55,910 nucleotides of DNA. Origin: an uncultured Clostridia bacterium. GTDB lineage: Bacteria > Bacillota > Clostridia > TANB77 > CAG-508. Every line of letters starts with the position of its first letter. The first letter of the stretch is position 1. The notes beneath the pieces are model-generated. The model saw only the letters and a program-made list of their open reading frames with translations, was not told where the DNA came from and made no database searches. Shown piece after piece: positions 8,531 to 17,893 of this stretch. Location: contig CALXEW010000011.1 of the NCBI GenBank assembly GCA_944387435.1, forward strand, positions 1 to 55,910, read 5' to 3'. The translations under genes and the position numbers were made by a program.

Positions 8531-8564
8531 CAAAAAAGGACAAGCTATATAACTTGTCCCTTTT
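8531..8564 (-). terminator. Terminator of nrdD
   Basis: Minus strand AAAAGGGACAAG / CTTGTCCTTTTT hairpin with loop TTATATAG, ending in a T run. Confidence 0.85.
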
Positions 8565-8567
8565 CTA

Positions 8568-10694
8568 TTATAAGTGCATTACTCTTTGTTTAATTTCTTT
8601 AGTTTTTCCAACATTCCAGAAATTCTCTCCTAAGTAACCACATGTTCTTCTTACTACTGTCATTTTACTATGGTCTTTGTTTCCACAATTTGGACATTCC
8701 CACTCATTATCTTTGTTTATAATAATTTCTCCATCAAATCCACATACATGGCAGTAATCTGATTTTGTATTGAATTCTGCATATTGAATATTATCATAAA
8801 TAAATTGTACTACAGACTCTAAAGCATCTATATTTTTAGCCATATTTGGTATTTCTATATATGAGATACATCCACCTGTTGAAATTCCTTGGAACTCACT
8901 TTCAAATTTTAATTTATCAAAAGCATCTATTTTTTCTCTTACATCTACATGATAAGAGTTTGTATAATATCCTTTATCTGTTACATCTTTTATTGTTCCG
9001 AATTTTTCTTTATCTATTCTTGCAAATCTATAACATAAACTTTCTGCTGGTGTACCATATAAAGCAAAACCAATATTTGTTTCTTTTTTCCATCTTGTAA
9101 CTGTTTCTTTTAAATGCTTCATAACTTTTACTGCAAAATCATGTCCATCTGGAGTTGTATGAGAAACACCTTTCATTAATTTTGTTAATTCATATATTCC
9201 TATATATCCAAGAGATATTGTTGAATATCCTCCGTATAATAATTTATCTATTTTTTCACCTTTTTTAAGTCTTGCTAAAGCTCCGTATTGCCAGTGAATT
9301 GGACTTATATCTGAATGTGTTCCAAGTAAAGCATAATGTCTACACATTAAAGCTTCTTTACAAAGTTCTAGTCTTTCATCTAATAATTTCCAGAATTTAT
9401 CTTCATCTCCATCAGCAATTATTCCTATTTGTGGTAAGTTAATACTTACCACACCTTGATTAAATCTTCCTTCAAATTTATAATTTCCATTTTCATCTTT
9501 CCAAGGAGACAAGAAACTTCTGCATCCCATTGGACTAAATACGTTTCCTTCATAATTTTCACGCATCTTCTTTGCCGAAATATAATCTGGATACATTCTT
9601 TTTGCTGAACATTTGACAGCAAGTTTTGTTAGATAATCATATTCTCCACCTTTTAAGCAGTTAAATTCATCTAAAACATATACTAGTTTTGGGAATGCTG
9701 GCGTTACATATACACCCGCCTCATTTTTAATTCCTTCATATCTTTGTCTTAATACCTCTTCGATTATCATAGCATTTTCTTTGATATATGGGTCATCTTT
9801 TTCTAAATGTAAGAATAATGTTACGAAAGGTGATTGCCCATTTGTTGTCATTAAAGTATTTATTTGATATTGAATTGTTTGTACACCTGCTTTTAATTCT
9901 GCTTTTAATCTATCTTGTACTATTCCTTCTATTATATCATCTGGTATTTTTCCTTTATACTTGCTTTCGATTTCCTTTTTGAATTTATTATAACTCTTTC
10001 TTAAATATTTTCCTAAGTGAATTAAATCTACTGATTGTCCACCATATTGGTTACTTGCGACTGCTGCTATTATTTGGGTTGTTACTGTACATGCAACTTG
10101 GAAACTTTTTGGACTTTCTATCATTTTACCATTCATTACTGTTCCATTATCTAACATATCTGATATATTTATTAAACAGCAATTAAATATTGGTTGAATA
10201 AAATAATCCGCATCATGGAAATGTAAAATACCGTCTTCATGTGCTTTTGAAATTTTCTCTGGTAATAACATTCTCTTTGTTAAATCTCTTGATACTTCTC
10301 CTGCTATATAATCTCTTTGAGTTGATGCAAGCATTGTGTTTTTGTTTGAATTTTCTTCTGCCAATTCTTTGTTTTCATTTCTAATTAATCCTAAAATTGA
10401 TTCATCAGTTGTATTTTGTTTTCTAACTAACGCTCTTGTATAACGATATACAATATATTTTTTAGATAATTCATATTTTTGTAATTCCATAAGTTTTTGT
10501 TCAATAATATCTTGAATATCCTCTACTAAAATTCTTTTTTTGCCTAAATCCTCAATATAAGTAATTATTTCATTCATATCTTCTTTTGTAGCTCTTTCTT
10601 TAGGCTTTACCTCTTTGTTTGCTTTAGAGATTGCGACTCTAATCTTTTCTCTATCAAAGTCTACAGCTCTTCCATCTCTTTTGATAACTTTCAT
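8568..10694 (-). CDS. nrdD: Anaerobic ribonucleoside-triphosphate reductase NrdD
   Basis: 708 residues. Reduces ribonucleoside triphosphates to deoxyribonucleotides under anaerobic conditions using a glycyl radical. Visible: an N-terminal ATP-cone (MKVIKRDGRAVDFDREKIRVA, here in the first 90 residues), the catalytic core, four zinc cysteines near the C-terminus (CHVCGF...CPNCGNKD), and the glycyl-radical loop RRTCGYLG with Gly686. Full length for the family. ATG 10694 follows GGGGG. The activase NrdG is not next to it and not in this window, so it must be encoded elsewhere. A palindromic operator sits at about -41 from its predicted start of transcription and is shared with the divergent Crp/Fnr gene. 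Confidence 0.97.
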   Translation of the reverse strand: MKVIKRDGRAVDFDREKIRVAISKANKEVKPKERATKEDMNEIITYIEDLGKKRILVEDIQDIIEQKLMELQKYELSKKYIVYRYTRALVRKQNTTDESILGLIRNENKELAEENSNKNTMLASTQRDYIAGEVSRDLTKRMLLPEKISKAHEDGILHFHDADYFIQPIFNCCLINISDMLDNGTVMNGKMIESPKSFQVACTVTTQIIAAVASNQYGGQSVDLIHLGKYLRKSYNKFKKEIESKYKGKIPDDIIEGIVQDRLKAELKAGVQTIQYQINTLMTTNGQSPFVTLFLHLEKDDPYIKENAMIIEEVLRQRYEGIKNEAGVYVTPAFPKLVYVLDEFNCLKGGEYDYLTKLAVKCSAKRMYPDYISAKKMRENYEGNVFSPMGCRSFLSPWKDENGNYKFEGRFNQGVVSINLPQIGIIADGDEDKFWKLLDERLELCKEALMCRHYALLGTHSDISPIHWQYGALARLKKGEKIDKLLYGGYSTISLGYIGIYELTKLMKGVSHTTPDGHDFAVKVMKHLKETVTRWKKETNIGFALYGTPAESLCYRFARIDKEKFGTIKDVTDKGYYTNSYHVDVREKIDAFDKLKFESEFQGISTGGCISYIEIPNMAKNIDALESVVQFIYDNIQYAEFNTKSDYCHVCGFDGEIIINKDNEWECPNCGNKDHSKMTVVRRTCGYLGENFWNVGKTKEIKQRVMHL

Positions 10695-10728
10695 TTTACA
10701 TTTCCCCCTTAAGTAAATTTATGGTCTT

Positions 10729-10770
10729 ATTATATATCAACATTTTTGTTTTTCTGTTGCAAAAGCAACA
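10729..10770 (-). promoter_or_regulatory. nrdD promoter with upstream palindromic operator
   Basis: Minus strand -10 TATAAT at 10729-10734 with no good -35 hexamer. A perfect palindrome TGTTGCAAAAGCAACA lies at 10755-10770, centred about 40-41 bases upstream of the expected transcription start, the position typical of class II Crp/Fnr activation. Confidence 0.65.
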
Positions 10771-10910
10771 AAATAGTTTGTCGAATTTTATACCTTGCAT
10801 TGTTCTAAGACTTAGCAAAAATATTACATTTATATTACAGAAATATTACAATCAAATTTCTTTTATTGTTATTTTTTATGTATATTTTAAAGCAAAATAT
10901 TTTATATTTT

Positions 10911-10941
10911 TGTTGCATTTGCAACTATAATATATTATAAT
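10911..10941 (+). promoter_or_regulatory. Promoter of the Crp/Fnr gene with overlapping operator
   Basis: -35 TTGCAT (10913-10918), 17-bp spacer, -10 TATAAT (10936-10941). The -35 box is inside a second copy of the palindrome, TGTTGCATTTGCAACT (10911-10926), which would let a bound protein block RNA polymerase (autorepression). Confidence 0.65.
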
Positions 10942-10982
10942 CTTTTTATAAAATAATAAATAAAAACTAGAAGGAGACCGCA

Positions 10983-11615
10983 ATGAACCTTAGCTTTGAC
11001 GTAGAAGAATTTATAAAAGAGTTTGAAAATAGCTGTAATAAGGTACAAAAAAAGACTTTTGAAAAAAATGAAGTAATTACGTCTTATATTCAAAAAAGAA
11101 ATCAATTTTGCATATTAATTTCTGGTAATGCAGATTTAGTTCGTTATGATTTAAATGGTAATAGAACTATAATAGACCATTTTACAAATAATGATGTTTT
11201 TGGGGAAGTTTTTTATAATGTTACAACTAATAATGAACTATTAGTTGAAGCCAAATCAAAATGTGAAGTTTTAATATATAGTTATCAAAATATACATTAT
11301 AAATGCAAACAAAACTGCAAATTTCACCAAAAACTTTCTGAATATTTACCTGAACTAATACTAGACAAAGTAACAAGTTTAAATATGAGAGTTGAATTGC
11401 TTACTAAAAGATCTACCAGAGATAAACTTCTTGGTTACTTTAATCTTTTATCCACAAGAACTTTAAGTAAAACATTTAAACTACCTTTTTCTCTTACAGA
11501 CCTTGCCGACTATTTAAGCGTTGATAGAAGTGCTATGATGAGAGAATTAAAACTATTAAAAGAAGAAAATTTTATTAAGAAAAATGGTAAAATGATTACT
11601 TTATTATACAAATAG
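10983..11615 (+). CDS. Crp/Fnr family transcriptional regulator
   Basis: 210 residues. N-terminal cyclic-nucleotide-binding-type beta roll (VITSYIQKRNQFCILISGNADLVRYDLNGN, about residues 28-60, and NDVFGEVF), then a long dimer helix and a winged helix-turn-helix (FSLTDLADYLSVDRSAMMRELKLL, about residues 165-190). No iron-sulfur cysteine cluster of the FNR type is obvious, although Cys residues at KCKQNC could bind something. Start ATG 10983 follows AGAAGGAG. It is divergent from nrdD and both promoters carry the same palindrome, so control of nrdD and of itself is likely. The signal it senses is unknown. Confidence 0.85.
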   Translation: MNLSFDVEEFIKEFENSCNKVQKKTFEKNEVITSYIQKRNQFCILISGNADLVRYDLNGNRTIIDHFTNNDVFGEVFYNVTTNNELLVEAKSKCEVLIYSYQNIHYKCKQNCKFHQKLSEYLPELILDKVTSLNMRVELLTKRSTRDKLLGYFNLLSTRTLSKTFKLPFSLTDLADYLSVDRSAMMRELKLLKEENFIKKNGKMITLLYK

Positions 11616-11617
11616 AT

Positions 11618-11660
11618 AAAAAGACAGGAAACGTTTAAAAATTGTTTCCTGTCTTTTTAT
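11618..11660. terminator. Bidirectional terminator between Crp/Fnr gene and hisS
   Basis: Perfect 15-bp stem AAAAAGACAGGAAAC / GTTTCCTGTCTTTTT with an 11-nt loop, serving convergent genes. Confidence 0.9.
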
Positions 11661-11661
11661 T

Positions 11662-12969
11662 TTAAAACTTCAAACTATCTATTTTATCTATTGAAATTTC
11701 TTTTTCTTCTCCCGTTTGCATGTTCTTTAATTTAACAACTTGTTTTTCTATTTCATCTTCACCAATTACAATTACATATGGAATTTCTAATTTATCAGCA
11801 TACTTAAATTTAGCTTTCAATTTCCTATTATTTAAATATATTTCTGTATTTACTCCATTATTTCTTAATGTATTTGCAATTTTAATTGGAATACTTAAAT
11901 CCTCTATCATTGGAATTATTAGTACATCTGATATTGATTTTTTATCTGCTTTTATTAAATTAAGTTCTTGTAATTTATAGAAAAGGCGTGTTAATCCAAT
12001 TGAAATTCCAACTCCTGGTAGTTTTTTATCAGTATAGTTTTCAGCTAGATTTTCATATCTTCCACCTGAACATACACTTCCTAGTTCTCTATAATCATTT
12101 AAGAAAGTTTCATAAACTGTTCCTGTATAATAATCAAGTCCTCTTGCAATTGTTAAATCTACCATTATATTTGACTCAGGAATACCAAATAATCTCATAT
12201 TTTTAACAACAAATGCAAGTTCACTTAATCCTTTATTGAATAGTTCGTTTTCAATTTTTAGTTTTTTTAATTTTTCTATTTTTTCATCGTTGCTACCGTT
12301 AATTTCTATAAAATTAATTATTTTATCTATTTTTTCTTTTCCTATATTTATTTTTTCTAATTCTTCTATTACCGCTTCTTTTCCAATTTTATCTATTTTA
12401 TCTATAATTCTTAAAATTTCTACAGAATTATCTTTTTGACCAATACTTTCAAATAATCCATTTAATATTTTTCTATTATTAATTCTAATAGTAAAATTAG
12501 AAAATCCAAGTTTAGTAAAAATCATATAAATAACACTTGGAAGTTCCGCATCATTAATCAAATCTAATTCTCCATCACCTATAATATCTATATCACATTG
12601 ATAAAATTCTCTAAATCTTCCTTTTTGTGTTCTTTCACCACGATATACTTTTCCTATTTGATATCTTCTAAAAGGAAAGCTTAAATTTCCATAATTTTTT
12701 GCTACATATTTTGCAAGAGGAACAGTTAAATCAAATCTTAATGATAAATCATTATCTCCTCTGTTAAATCTATATATTTGTTTTTCTGTTTCTCCTCCTG
12801 CTTTTGCAAGTAGCACTTCTGATAATTCTATTATAGGAGTATCCAATGGTAGAAAACCAAATCTTTGGTAAGTTTCTTCAATTGTATTCATCATTTGGTT
12901 AAATAGAATTTGGTCATTTGGTAACAATTCCATAAAACCTGATAATGTTCTTGGTTCTGTTTTTGCCAT
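11662..12969 (-). CDS. hisS: Histidyl-tRNA synthetase
   Basis: 435 residues. Charges tRNA-His. Class II motifs are visible: motif 1 near residues 40-60, motif 2 with FRRYQIGKVYRGERTQKGR (about residues 100-120) leading into REFYQCDIDIIG, the histidine-specific GLDYYTGTVYE, and motif 3 GVGISIGLTRLF. The C-terminal anticodon-binding domain runs from about residue 340. ATG 12969 follows AAGGAG. The order rel, MBL hydrolase, hisS on one strand is the usual Clostridial arrangement. No T-box leader is visible in the short gap upstream. Confidence 0.97.
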   Translation of the reverse strand: MAKTEPRTLSGFMELLPNDQILFNQMMNTIEETYQRFGFLPLDTPIIELSEVLLAKAGGETEKQIYRFNRGDNDLSLRFDLTVPLAKYVAKNYGNLSFPFRRYQIGKVYRGERTQKGRFREFYQCDIDIIGDGELDLINDAELPSVIYMIFTKLGFSNFTIRINNRKILNGLFESIGQKDNSVEILRIIDKIDKIGKEAVIEELEKINIGKEKIDKIINFIEINGSNDEKIEKLKKLKIENELFNKGLSELAFVVKNMRLFGIPESNIMVDLTIARGLDYYTGTVYETFLNDYRELGSVCSGGRYENLAENYTDKKLPGVGISIGLTRLFYKLQELNLIKADKKSISDVLIIPMIEDLSIPIKIANTLRNNGVNTEIYLNNRKLKAKFKYADKLEIPYVIVIGEDEIEKQVVKLKNMQTGEEKEISIDKIDSLKF

Positions 12970-12992
12970 TTCTTTTTCTCCTTTCTTATTCT

Positions 12993-13640
12993 TTATATTA
13001 ATTTTGGTTTTAATTCTAAATAAATCGGCTTTTCATCTATTATCTTTGTACTTAATCCATGACCAGGATAGCATATAGTATCATCTGGAAGTACAAGTAG
13101 TTTATTTATAATTGAATTCATTATATCTTCTAAACTTCCAGTTGGGCAATCTGTTCTTCCCCATGTTCCTCTAAATAATGTATCTCCTGTAAATACGCAC
13201 CCCTCTTTTTCACAATAAAGAGAGGATCCTCCTTTAGTATGTCCAGGAGTATGTATTACTTTAAACTCTAAGTCTCCTAAATGTATTAAATCTCCATCTG
13301 TTATTCTTGAATCCGCTTCTAATTCTATTTGTTTTTCTACAATATATGGTGTCAAATTTATTTCCGAATTATTTAATCCGTCGCTATCTTCAAAGTGAAT
13401 TAATATTTTTCCTCCACATCTTTGTTTCAAATCTGGCACACCTAATATGTGATCTCCATGGCAATGTGTTAGATAAATATATTTTAACTTTCCTCCTAAT
13501 ATATTAATTAGTTCTTCTTGTTTTTCCACATCACCTGCTGGGTCTATTACCATAGTTTCTTTTGACTCTTCATCAAAAACAATATAACAATTTGTTGGGT
13601 CACCTACCCAAGTATTAATCTTTAGTTCTTTTAGTATCAT
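12993..13640 (-). CDS. MBL-fold hydrolase, glyoxalase II-like
   Basis: 215 residues from ATG 13640 (AAAGGAAC upstream; the longer open frame from 13709 would overlap rel and has no ribosome site). Metallo-beta-lactamase fold with metal ligands THCHGDH, then HTPGHTKG, FTGDTLF and YPGHG, the set seen in glyoxalase II and related thioester or thiol hydrolases. Substrate unknown. It lies between rel and hisS, where such a gene is common in Firmicutes. Confidence 0.85.
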   Translation of the reverse strand: MILKELKINTWVGDPTNCYIVFDEESKETMVIDPAGDVEKQEELINILGGKLKYIYLTHCHGDHILGVPDLKQRCGGKILIHFEDSDGLNNSEINLTPYIVEKQIELEADSRITDGDLIHLGDLEFKVIHTPGHTKGGSSLYCEKEGCVFTGDTLFRGTWGRTDCPTGSLEDIMNSIINKLLVLPDDTICYPGHGLSTKIIDEKPIYLELKPKLI

Positions 13641-13671
13641 TTTTCGTTCCTTTCTAATTTTATATGCTGTT

Positions 13672-13699
13672 TTTTGACCCCGTCCCAAAAAACATCTAT
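13672..13699. repeat. Small inverted repeat with a GTCCC-type core
   Basis: TGTTTTTT and AAAAAACA arms enclose a GC-rich core containing CCCCGTCCC, in the gap between rel and the MBL gene. The core resembles elements at 20840-20925 and 24763-24872. Confidence 0.45.
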
Positions 13700-13701
13700 T
13701 T

Positions 13702-15894
13702 TTAAGCACGTCTTACATCATATACACTATCAACTTTCCTTATTGCTTTTATTGCTTTATTTAGTTCTTCTAAACTTTGAACTTCCAAAGTTATATTAAT
13801 AATGGCAAGTCTTTCTCTTGTTGTTTTTGTTTTTACTCCTAATATTGTCGCCTTAGTTGTCCCTATTTCTTTTAATATATCTAATAACAATCCTCCTCTA
13901 TCATTTGAATGTATTTCTACGTCTGCTTGATAGTTTTCCTTATTTTCTACATACCATTCTACATCTATCATTCTATTTTCTTCAGATATTAAACTTTTAA
14001 TATTAGGGCAATCTTTTCTATGTACTGATACTCCTCTTCCTTTAGTAATATATCCTACTATTTCGTCGCCTGGAAGTGGATTACAACATTTTGATAATTT
14101 TACTAAACAATTATCAATTCCTTTTACCACAATTCCAGAACTTGAAGCTTTTGGTTTTCTTTGTTTTGCCTTTGAAAGCTCTTTTATTTTTTCTTCAACT
14201 TCTTCTTCTTGATGTTCTTTTCTATATTCTTGTAATAGTCTTGCAATTACTTTACCTGCTGAATTCGCACCAAAACCAACGGCTAAATACATCTCATCTA
14301 AATTCTTGTAGTTATATTTCTTCATCATAGGCTCTTCATATTGGCTTTTAAATAAATCCGCATGAGAAAAACCTATTCTTTTCAATTCTTTTTCTATTAA
14401 GTCCTTTCCTTTTTCGATATTTTCTGACTTTAAAGCTTTTTTAAACCAAGATTTTATTTTATTTTTAGCACTTGAACTTTTTACAAATTTTAGCCAATCT
14501 CTACTTGGTCCTTTAGAATTATCTGATGTTATGATATCTACTATGTCTCCATTTTTCAAAGGTGTTATAATTGGCATCATTTTACTGTTTATCTTACATC
14601 CTGTCATTTTGTTTCCAATTTCTTGATGTATACTATATGCAAAATCAATTGGAGTCGCTCCTCTAGGAAGTACTATGATTTTTCCTTTTGGTGTAAATAC
14701 ATATACTTCATCTTCAAATAATTCTGTTTTTAGTGTATCTAGAAATTCTTGAGGATCTTGCATATCTTTTTGCCATTCTAATGTTTCACGAAGCCACGCT
14801 AATTTATCATCTGTAACTTTTACAGATTGCTTTTTTCCAAAATAACTTGCTTCTTTATATGCCCAGTGTGCAGCAATACCATATTCTGCTATATGATGCA
14901 TTTCCCAAGTACGTATTTGTACTTCAAATGGTGTTCCATTTTCTCCTAATAATGTTGTATGTATTGATTGATACATATTAGGTTTTGGAACTGCTATGTA
15001 ATCTTTAAACCTTCCAGGCATAGGATTATATAATTCATGAACTACTCCTAATGCTGCATAACAGTCTTTAACAGAATTAACAAGTATTCTTAGAGCAAAT
15101 AAATCATAAATTTGGTCTAATGTTTTATTATCTCTTTTCATTTTTCTATAAATACTATATAAGTGTTTTGCTCTTCCTGTTACTTCAGCATTTATCCTAT
15201 GCTTTTTTAAAGCCACTCTTATATCGGCCATTATCTTTTCTATAAACTTTAACCTTTCTTCTCTTTTCTTATTAATTCCTTCTACTACTTCATGATATTC
15301 TTCTGGATATAAGTACTTAAATGACAAATCTTCTAATTCCCACTTTAAAGAATATAAACCAAGTCTATTTGCAAGTGGTGCATAAAGGTCCATTGTTTCT
15401 TTACTAATTGCTATTTGTCTATCTCTTTTTAAAAATTTTAATGTTCTCATATTATGAAGTCTATCTGCTAATTTTATAAGTATTACTCTTATATCTTTTC
15501 CCATTGCTAAAAACATTTTTCTGTAATCTTCTACTTGTTGTTCTTCTACAGATGCAAAAGAAATGTTTCCAAGTTTTGTTACACCAGCTACCATATCTGA
15601 TATTTCTTGTCCAAATTCTTTTGTTATATCGTTTTCAGTTACTTCTGTATCTTCTACAACATCATGTAAAAGTGCAGCTGCAATTGTACTATCATCTAAA
15701 CCTATATCTGCCAAAATATATGCTACATTAAGAGGATGTATTATATATGGCTCTCCTGATTTTCTAAGTTGGTCTCCATGATGACTCTTTGCAAAGTTAT
15801 ATGCTTTCATTATTAATTTACTATCTACTCTTCTTGAATGCTCTTTTCTTTTAGAAACTACGTCTTGAATTGTTTTGTTCTTTTGTTCTTGCAT
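13702..15894 (-). CDS. rel: Bifunctional (p)ppGpp synthetase/hydrolase Rel
   Basis: 730 residues. Makes and degrades the alarmone (p)ppGpp. Domains in order: HD hydrolase (HHGDQLRKSGEPYIIHP and LLHDVVEDT, residues about 35-85), synthetase (about 230-350, with YQSIHTT), TGS (about 390-450), helical and zinc-finger/CC region with CCNPLPGDEIVGY, and a C-terminal ACT domain (about 655-730). Full length, both enzymatic halves appear intact. ATG 15894 follows AAGGGGTGAG. It lies 23 bases after recJ. Confidence 0.97.
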   Translation of the reverse strand: MQEQKNKTIQDVVSKRKEHSRRVDSKLIMKAYNFAKSHHGDQLRKSGEPYIIHPLNVAYILADIGLDDSTIAAALLHDVVEDTEVTENDITKEFGQEISDMVAGVTKLGNISFASVEEQQVEDYRKMFLAMGKDIRVILIKLADRLHNMRTLKFLKRDRQIAISKETMDLYAPLANRLGLYSLKWELEDLSFKYLYPEEYHEVVEGINKKREERLKFIEKIMADIRVALKKHRINAEVTGRAKHLYSIYRKMKRDNKTLDQIYDLFALRILVNSVKDCYAALGVVHELYNPMPGRFKDYIAVPKPNMYQSIHTTLLGENGTPFEVQIRTWEMHHIAEYGIAAHWAYKEASYFGKKQSVKVTDDKLAWLRETLEWQKDMQDPQEFLDTLKTELFEDEVYVFTPKGKIIVLPRGATPIDFAYSIHQEIGNKMTGCKINSKMMPIITPLKNGDIVDIITSDNSKGPSRDWLKFVKSSSAKNKIKSWFKKALKSENIEKGKDLIEKELKRIGFSHADLFKSQYEEPMMKKYNYKNLDEMYLAVGFGANSAGKVIARLLQEYRKEHQEEEVEEKIKELSKAKQRKPKASSSGIVVKGIDNCLVKLSKCCNPLPGDEIVGYITKGRGVSVHRKDCPNIKSLISEENRMIDVEWYVENKENYQADVEIHSNDRGGLLLDILKEIGTTKATILGVKTKTTRERLAIINITLEVQSLEELNKAIKAIRKVDSVYDVRRA

Positions 15895-15917
15895 TCTCTC
15901 ACCCCTTTTTATTCTTT

Positions 15918-17606
15918 CTAAATTGATTTCATTATATCTTTTATATTTATTTGCAAGTTATCCACTCCATTAAATGTATTTATTTCCAAAACTCCTGCTA
16001 CATCTATTTTGTCTCCAATTCTATATTCTTCAGCTAGTTTTCCCATATTGAACCCAATCGCATTTATTATTCTATTATCTTCTTTTAATGTAAGTTTTAA
16101 ATGTTTTCCCTCTGACAATGCTCTTATTGAGTCTATTCTTAAGTTTTTGAATGCAAATATTGGCATTTTATTTGCTTCTCCAAATGGTTCTAATTTTTTT
16201 AGACTTTCTATTACATCTTTATCTACAAAATCCAATTCTATTTTGCTATCAATATTTAAAACTGGAACAATTTCTTCTATTTTCTCTTCTTCTGCAACTT
16301 TTTCAAATTCTTTACTAAATTTTTCTAACTCGTCTTTTCTTATTGTAATCCCGACTGCCATACTATGTCCGCCGAATTTTTCTAAAGTATCCTGACATTT
16401 TGTCAAAGCTTGATGTAAATCAAATCCTGGTATACTTCTTCCTGATCCTTTTCCTATTTCATCTTCAAAACAAAGTAATATACTTGGCTTAAAATACATA
16501 TCTGTAATTTTAGATGAAACTATTCCAATTACACCATGATGCCAATTCTCTCCTCCTACTATTATTGTTCTATTTTCATCTAAATGTTTTTCTTCTATCT
16601 TTTTTATTGCACTTTCATATATGGCTTTCTCTATTTCTTGTCTTTCCCTATTATGCTCGTTTAACTTTTTTGTTAATTCATTTACTTTATATATGTCGGT
16701 TGATAACAATAACTCCAATGCTTCTTCTGCCTTTCCCATTCTTCCACAAGCATTTATTCTAGGTGCTACTCCAAATGATATTGTATTTGAGTCTATTTTG
16801 CTATAACCAGATGAATTTATTATTGATTTTAATCCTATATTCTTTGTTTGTTTTACTAACAACAAACCTAGTTTTGTTATTACTCTATTTTCATCAACTA
16901 GTGGCACTATATCTGATATTGTACCTACACATACTATATCTAAATATTTTAAATATGCTTCTTCTTTTAATTCCAACCTTATTCCTAATGCTTGACATAC
17001 TTTAAAAGCTACACCTACTCCTGCCAAATCTCTAAATGGATATGTACTATCTTTTCTCTTATTATCGATTACTGCTAACGCCTTTGGTAAAATTTCTCCT
17101 GGTTCATGATGGTCTGTTACTATTACTTCTAATCCTAAAGAATTTGCATAATCAATTTCTTCTATTCCTGATATTCCACAGTCTACTGTTATCATTAGTG
17201 AAAAACCTTCATTTACAATTTTCTCAATTGCGTTTTTATTTAAACCATATCCTTCATTTAATCTGTTTGGGATATAATAAGAAACTTCTAGACCTAAATC
17301 TTTTAAGAATTTTTTCAAAACCGTTGTACTTGTTATTCCGTCTACATCATAATCGCCATAGATTATAACTTTTTCCCCTCTTTCAATTGCTTTTATTATT
17401 CTTTCTACTGCAATTTCCATATCTTTCATTAAATATGGGTCATAAAAATCTTGCCTTGTCGGTTCTAAAAACTTTTTTATTTTTTCTTCACTATCTATAC
17501 CTCTATTTACTAATATTGTAGCAAGTAATGTATTTATTTTATATTCTTTTTTGAGCTTTTCTACTTTATTAGTATCAGTTTCATATATTTGCCACTTTTT
17601 ATTCAT
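15918..17606 (-). CDS. recJ: Single-stranded-DNA-specific exonuclease RecJ
   Basis: 562 residues. 5'-3' exonuclease on single-stranded DNA in recombination and mismatch/base-excision repair. DHH-family motifs: YGDYDVDGITST (about residues 83-94), VTDHHEPG (about 165-172), and the DHHA1 part with GGHSMAVGI. The C-terminal OB-like domain ends with GVDNLQINIKDI. Length is close to the E. coli enzyme and lacks the long C-terminal extension of some Firmicutes. ATG 17606 follows TAGGAGAGG. First gene of the recJ-rel-MBL-hisS group. Confidence 0.96.
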   Translation of the reverse strand: MNKKWQIYETDTNKVEKLKKEYKINTLLATILVNRGIDSEEKIKKFLEPTRQDFYDPYLMKDMEIAVERIIKAIERGEKVIIYGDYDVDGITSTTVLKKFLKDLGLEVSYYIPNRLNEGYGLNKNAIEKIVNEGFSLMITVDCGISGIEEIDYANSLGLEVIVTDHHEPGEILPKALAVIDNKRKDSTYPFRDLAGVGVAFKVCQALGIRLELKEEAYLKYLDIVCVGTISDIVPLVDENRVITKLGLLLVKQTKNIGLKSIINSSGYSKIDSNTISFGVAPRINACGRMGKAEEALELLLSTDIYKVNELTKKLNEHNRERQEIEKAIYESAIKKIEEKHLDENRTIIVGGENWHHGVIGIVSSKITDMYFKPSILLCFEDEIGKGSGRSIPGFDLHQALTKCQDTLEKFGGHSMAVGITIRKDELEKFSKEFEKVAEEEKIEEIVPVLNIDSKIELDFVDKDVIESLKKLEPFGEANKMPIFAFKNLRIDSIRALSEGKHLKLTLKEDNRIINAIGFNMGKLAEEYRIGDKIDVAGVLEINTFNGVDNLQINIKDIMKSI

Positions 17607-17787
17607 ATACCTCTCCTAAAATCACTTTTATACTATTGTATACCATTTTTACATTTTTTTAAAGTCTTTTTCCATTTTATTTCAAAAAAAGTAAAAAAAA
17701 GTAAAACCATTTAACCTATAAGAACAAGGTTAAATAAAATAAAGATTATAATAATTCCTTTCATTTTTAAATTCAAATTAAAATTTT

Positions 17788-17826
17788 TTTAAAAAATAAA
17801 AATGGGTTAATCTAAGACTAACCCGG
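17788..17826 (-). terminator. Terminator of the prepilin-like gene
   Basis: Minus strand GGGTTA-(9 nt)-TAACCC hairpin followed by CATTTTTATTTTTTA, 67 bases after the stop codon. Confidence 0.75.
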
Positions 17827-17893
17827 AATAAATTTTTTATTATCTTTAGTTGTAAACAATTTTTACTATCAGATCTTTCATTAAAATGAATTT

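Noticed and set aside
12970..12992. T-box leader for hisS
   Set aside because: The gap to the upstream gene is only 23 bases.
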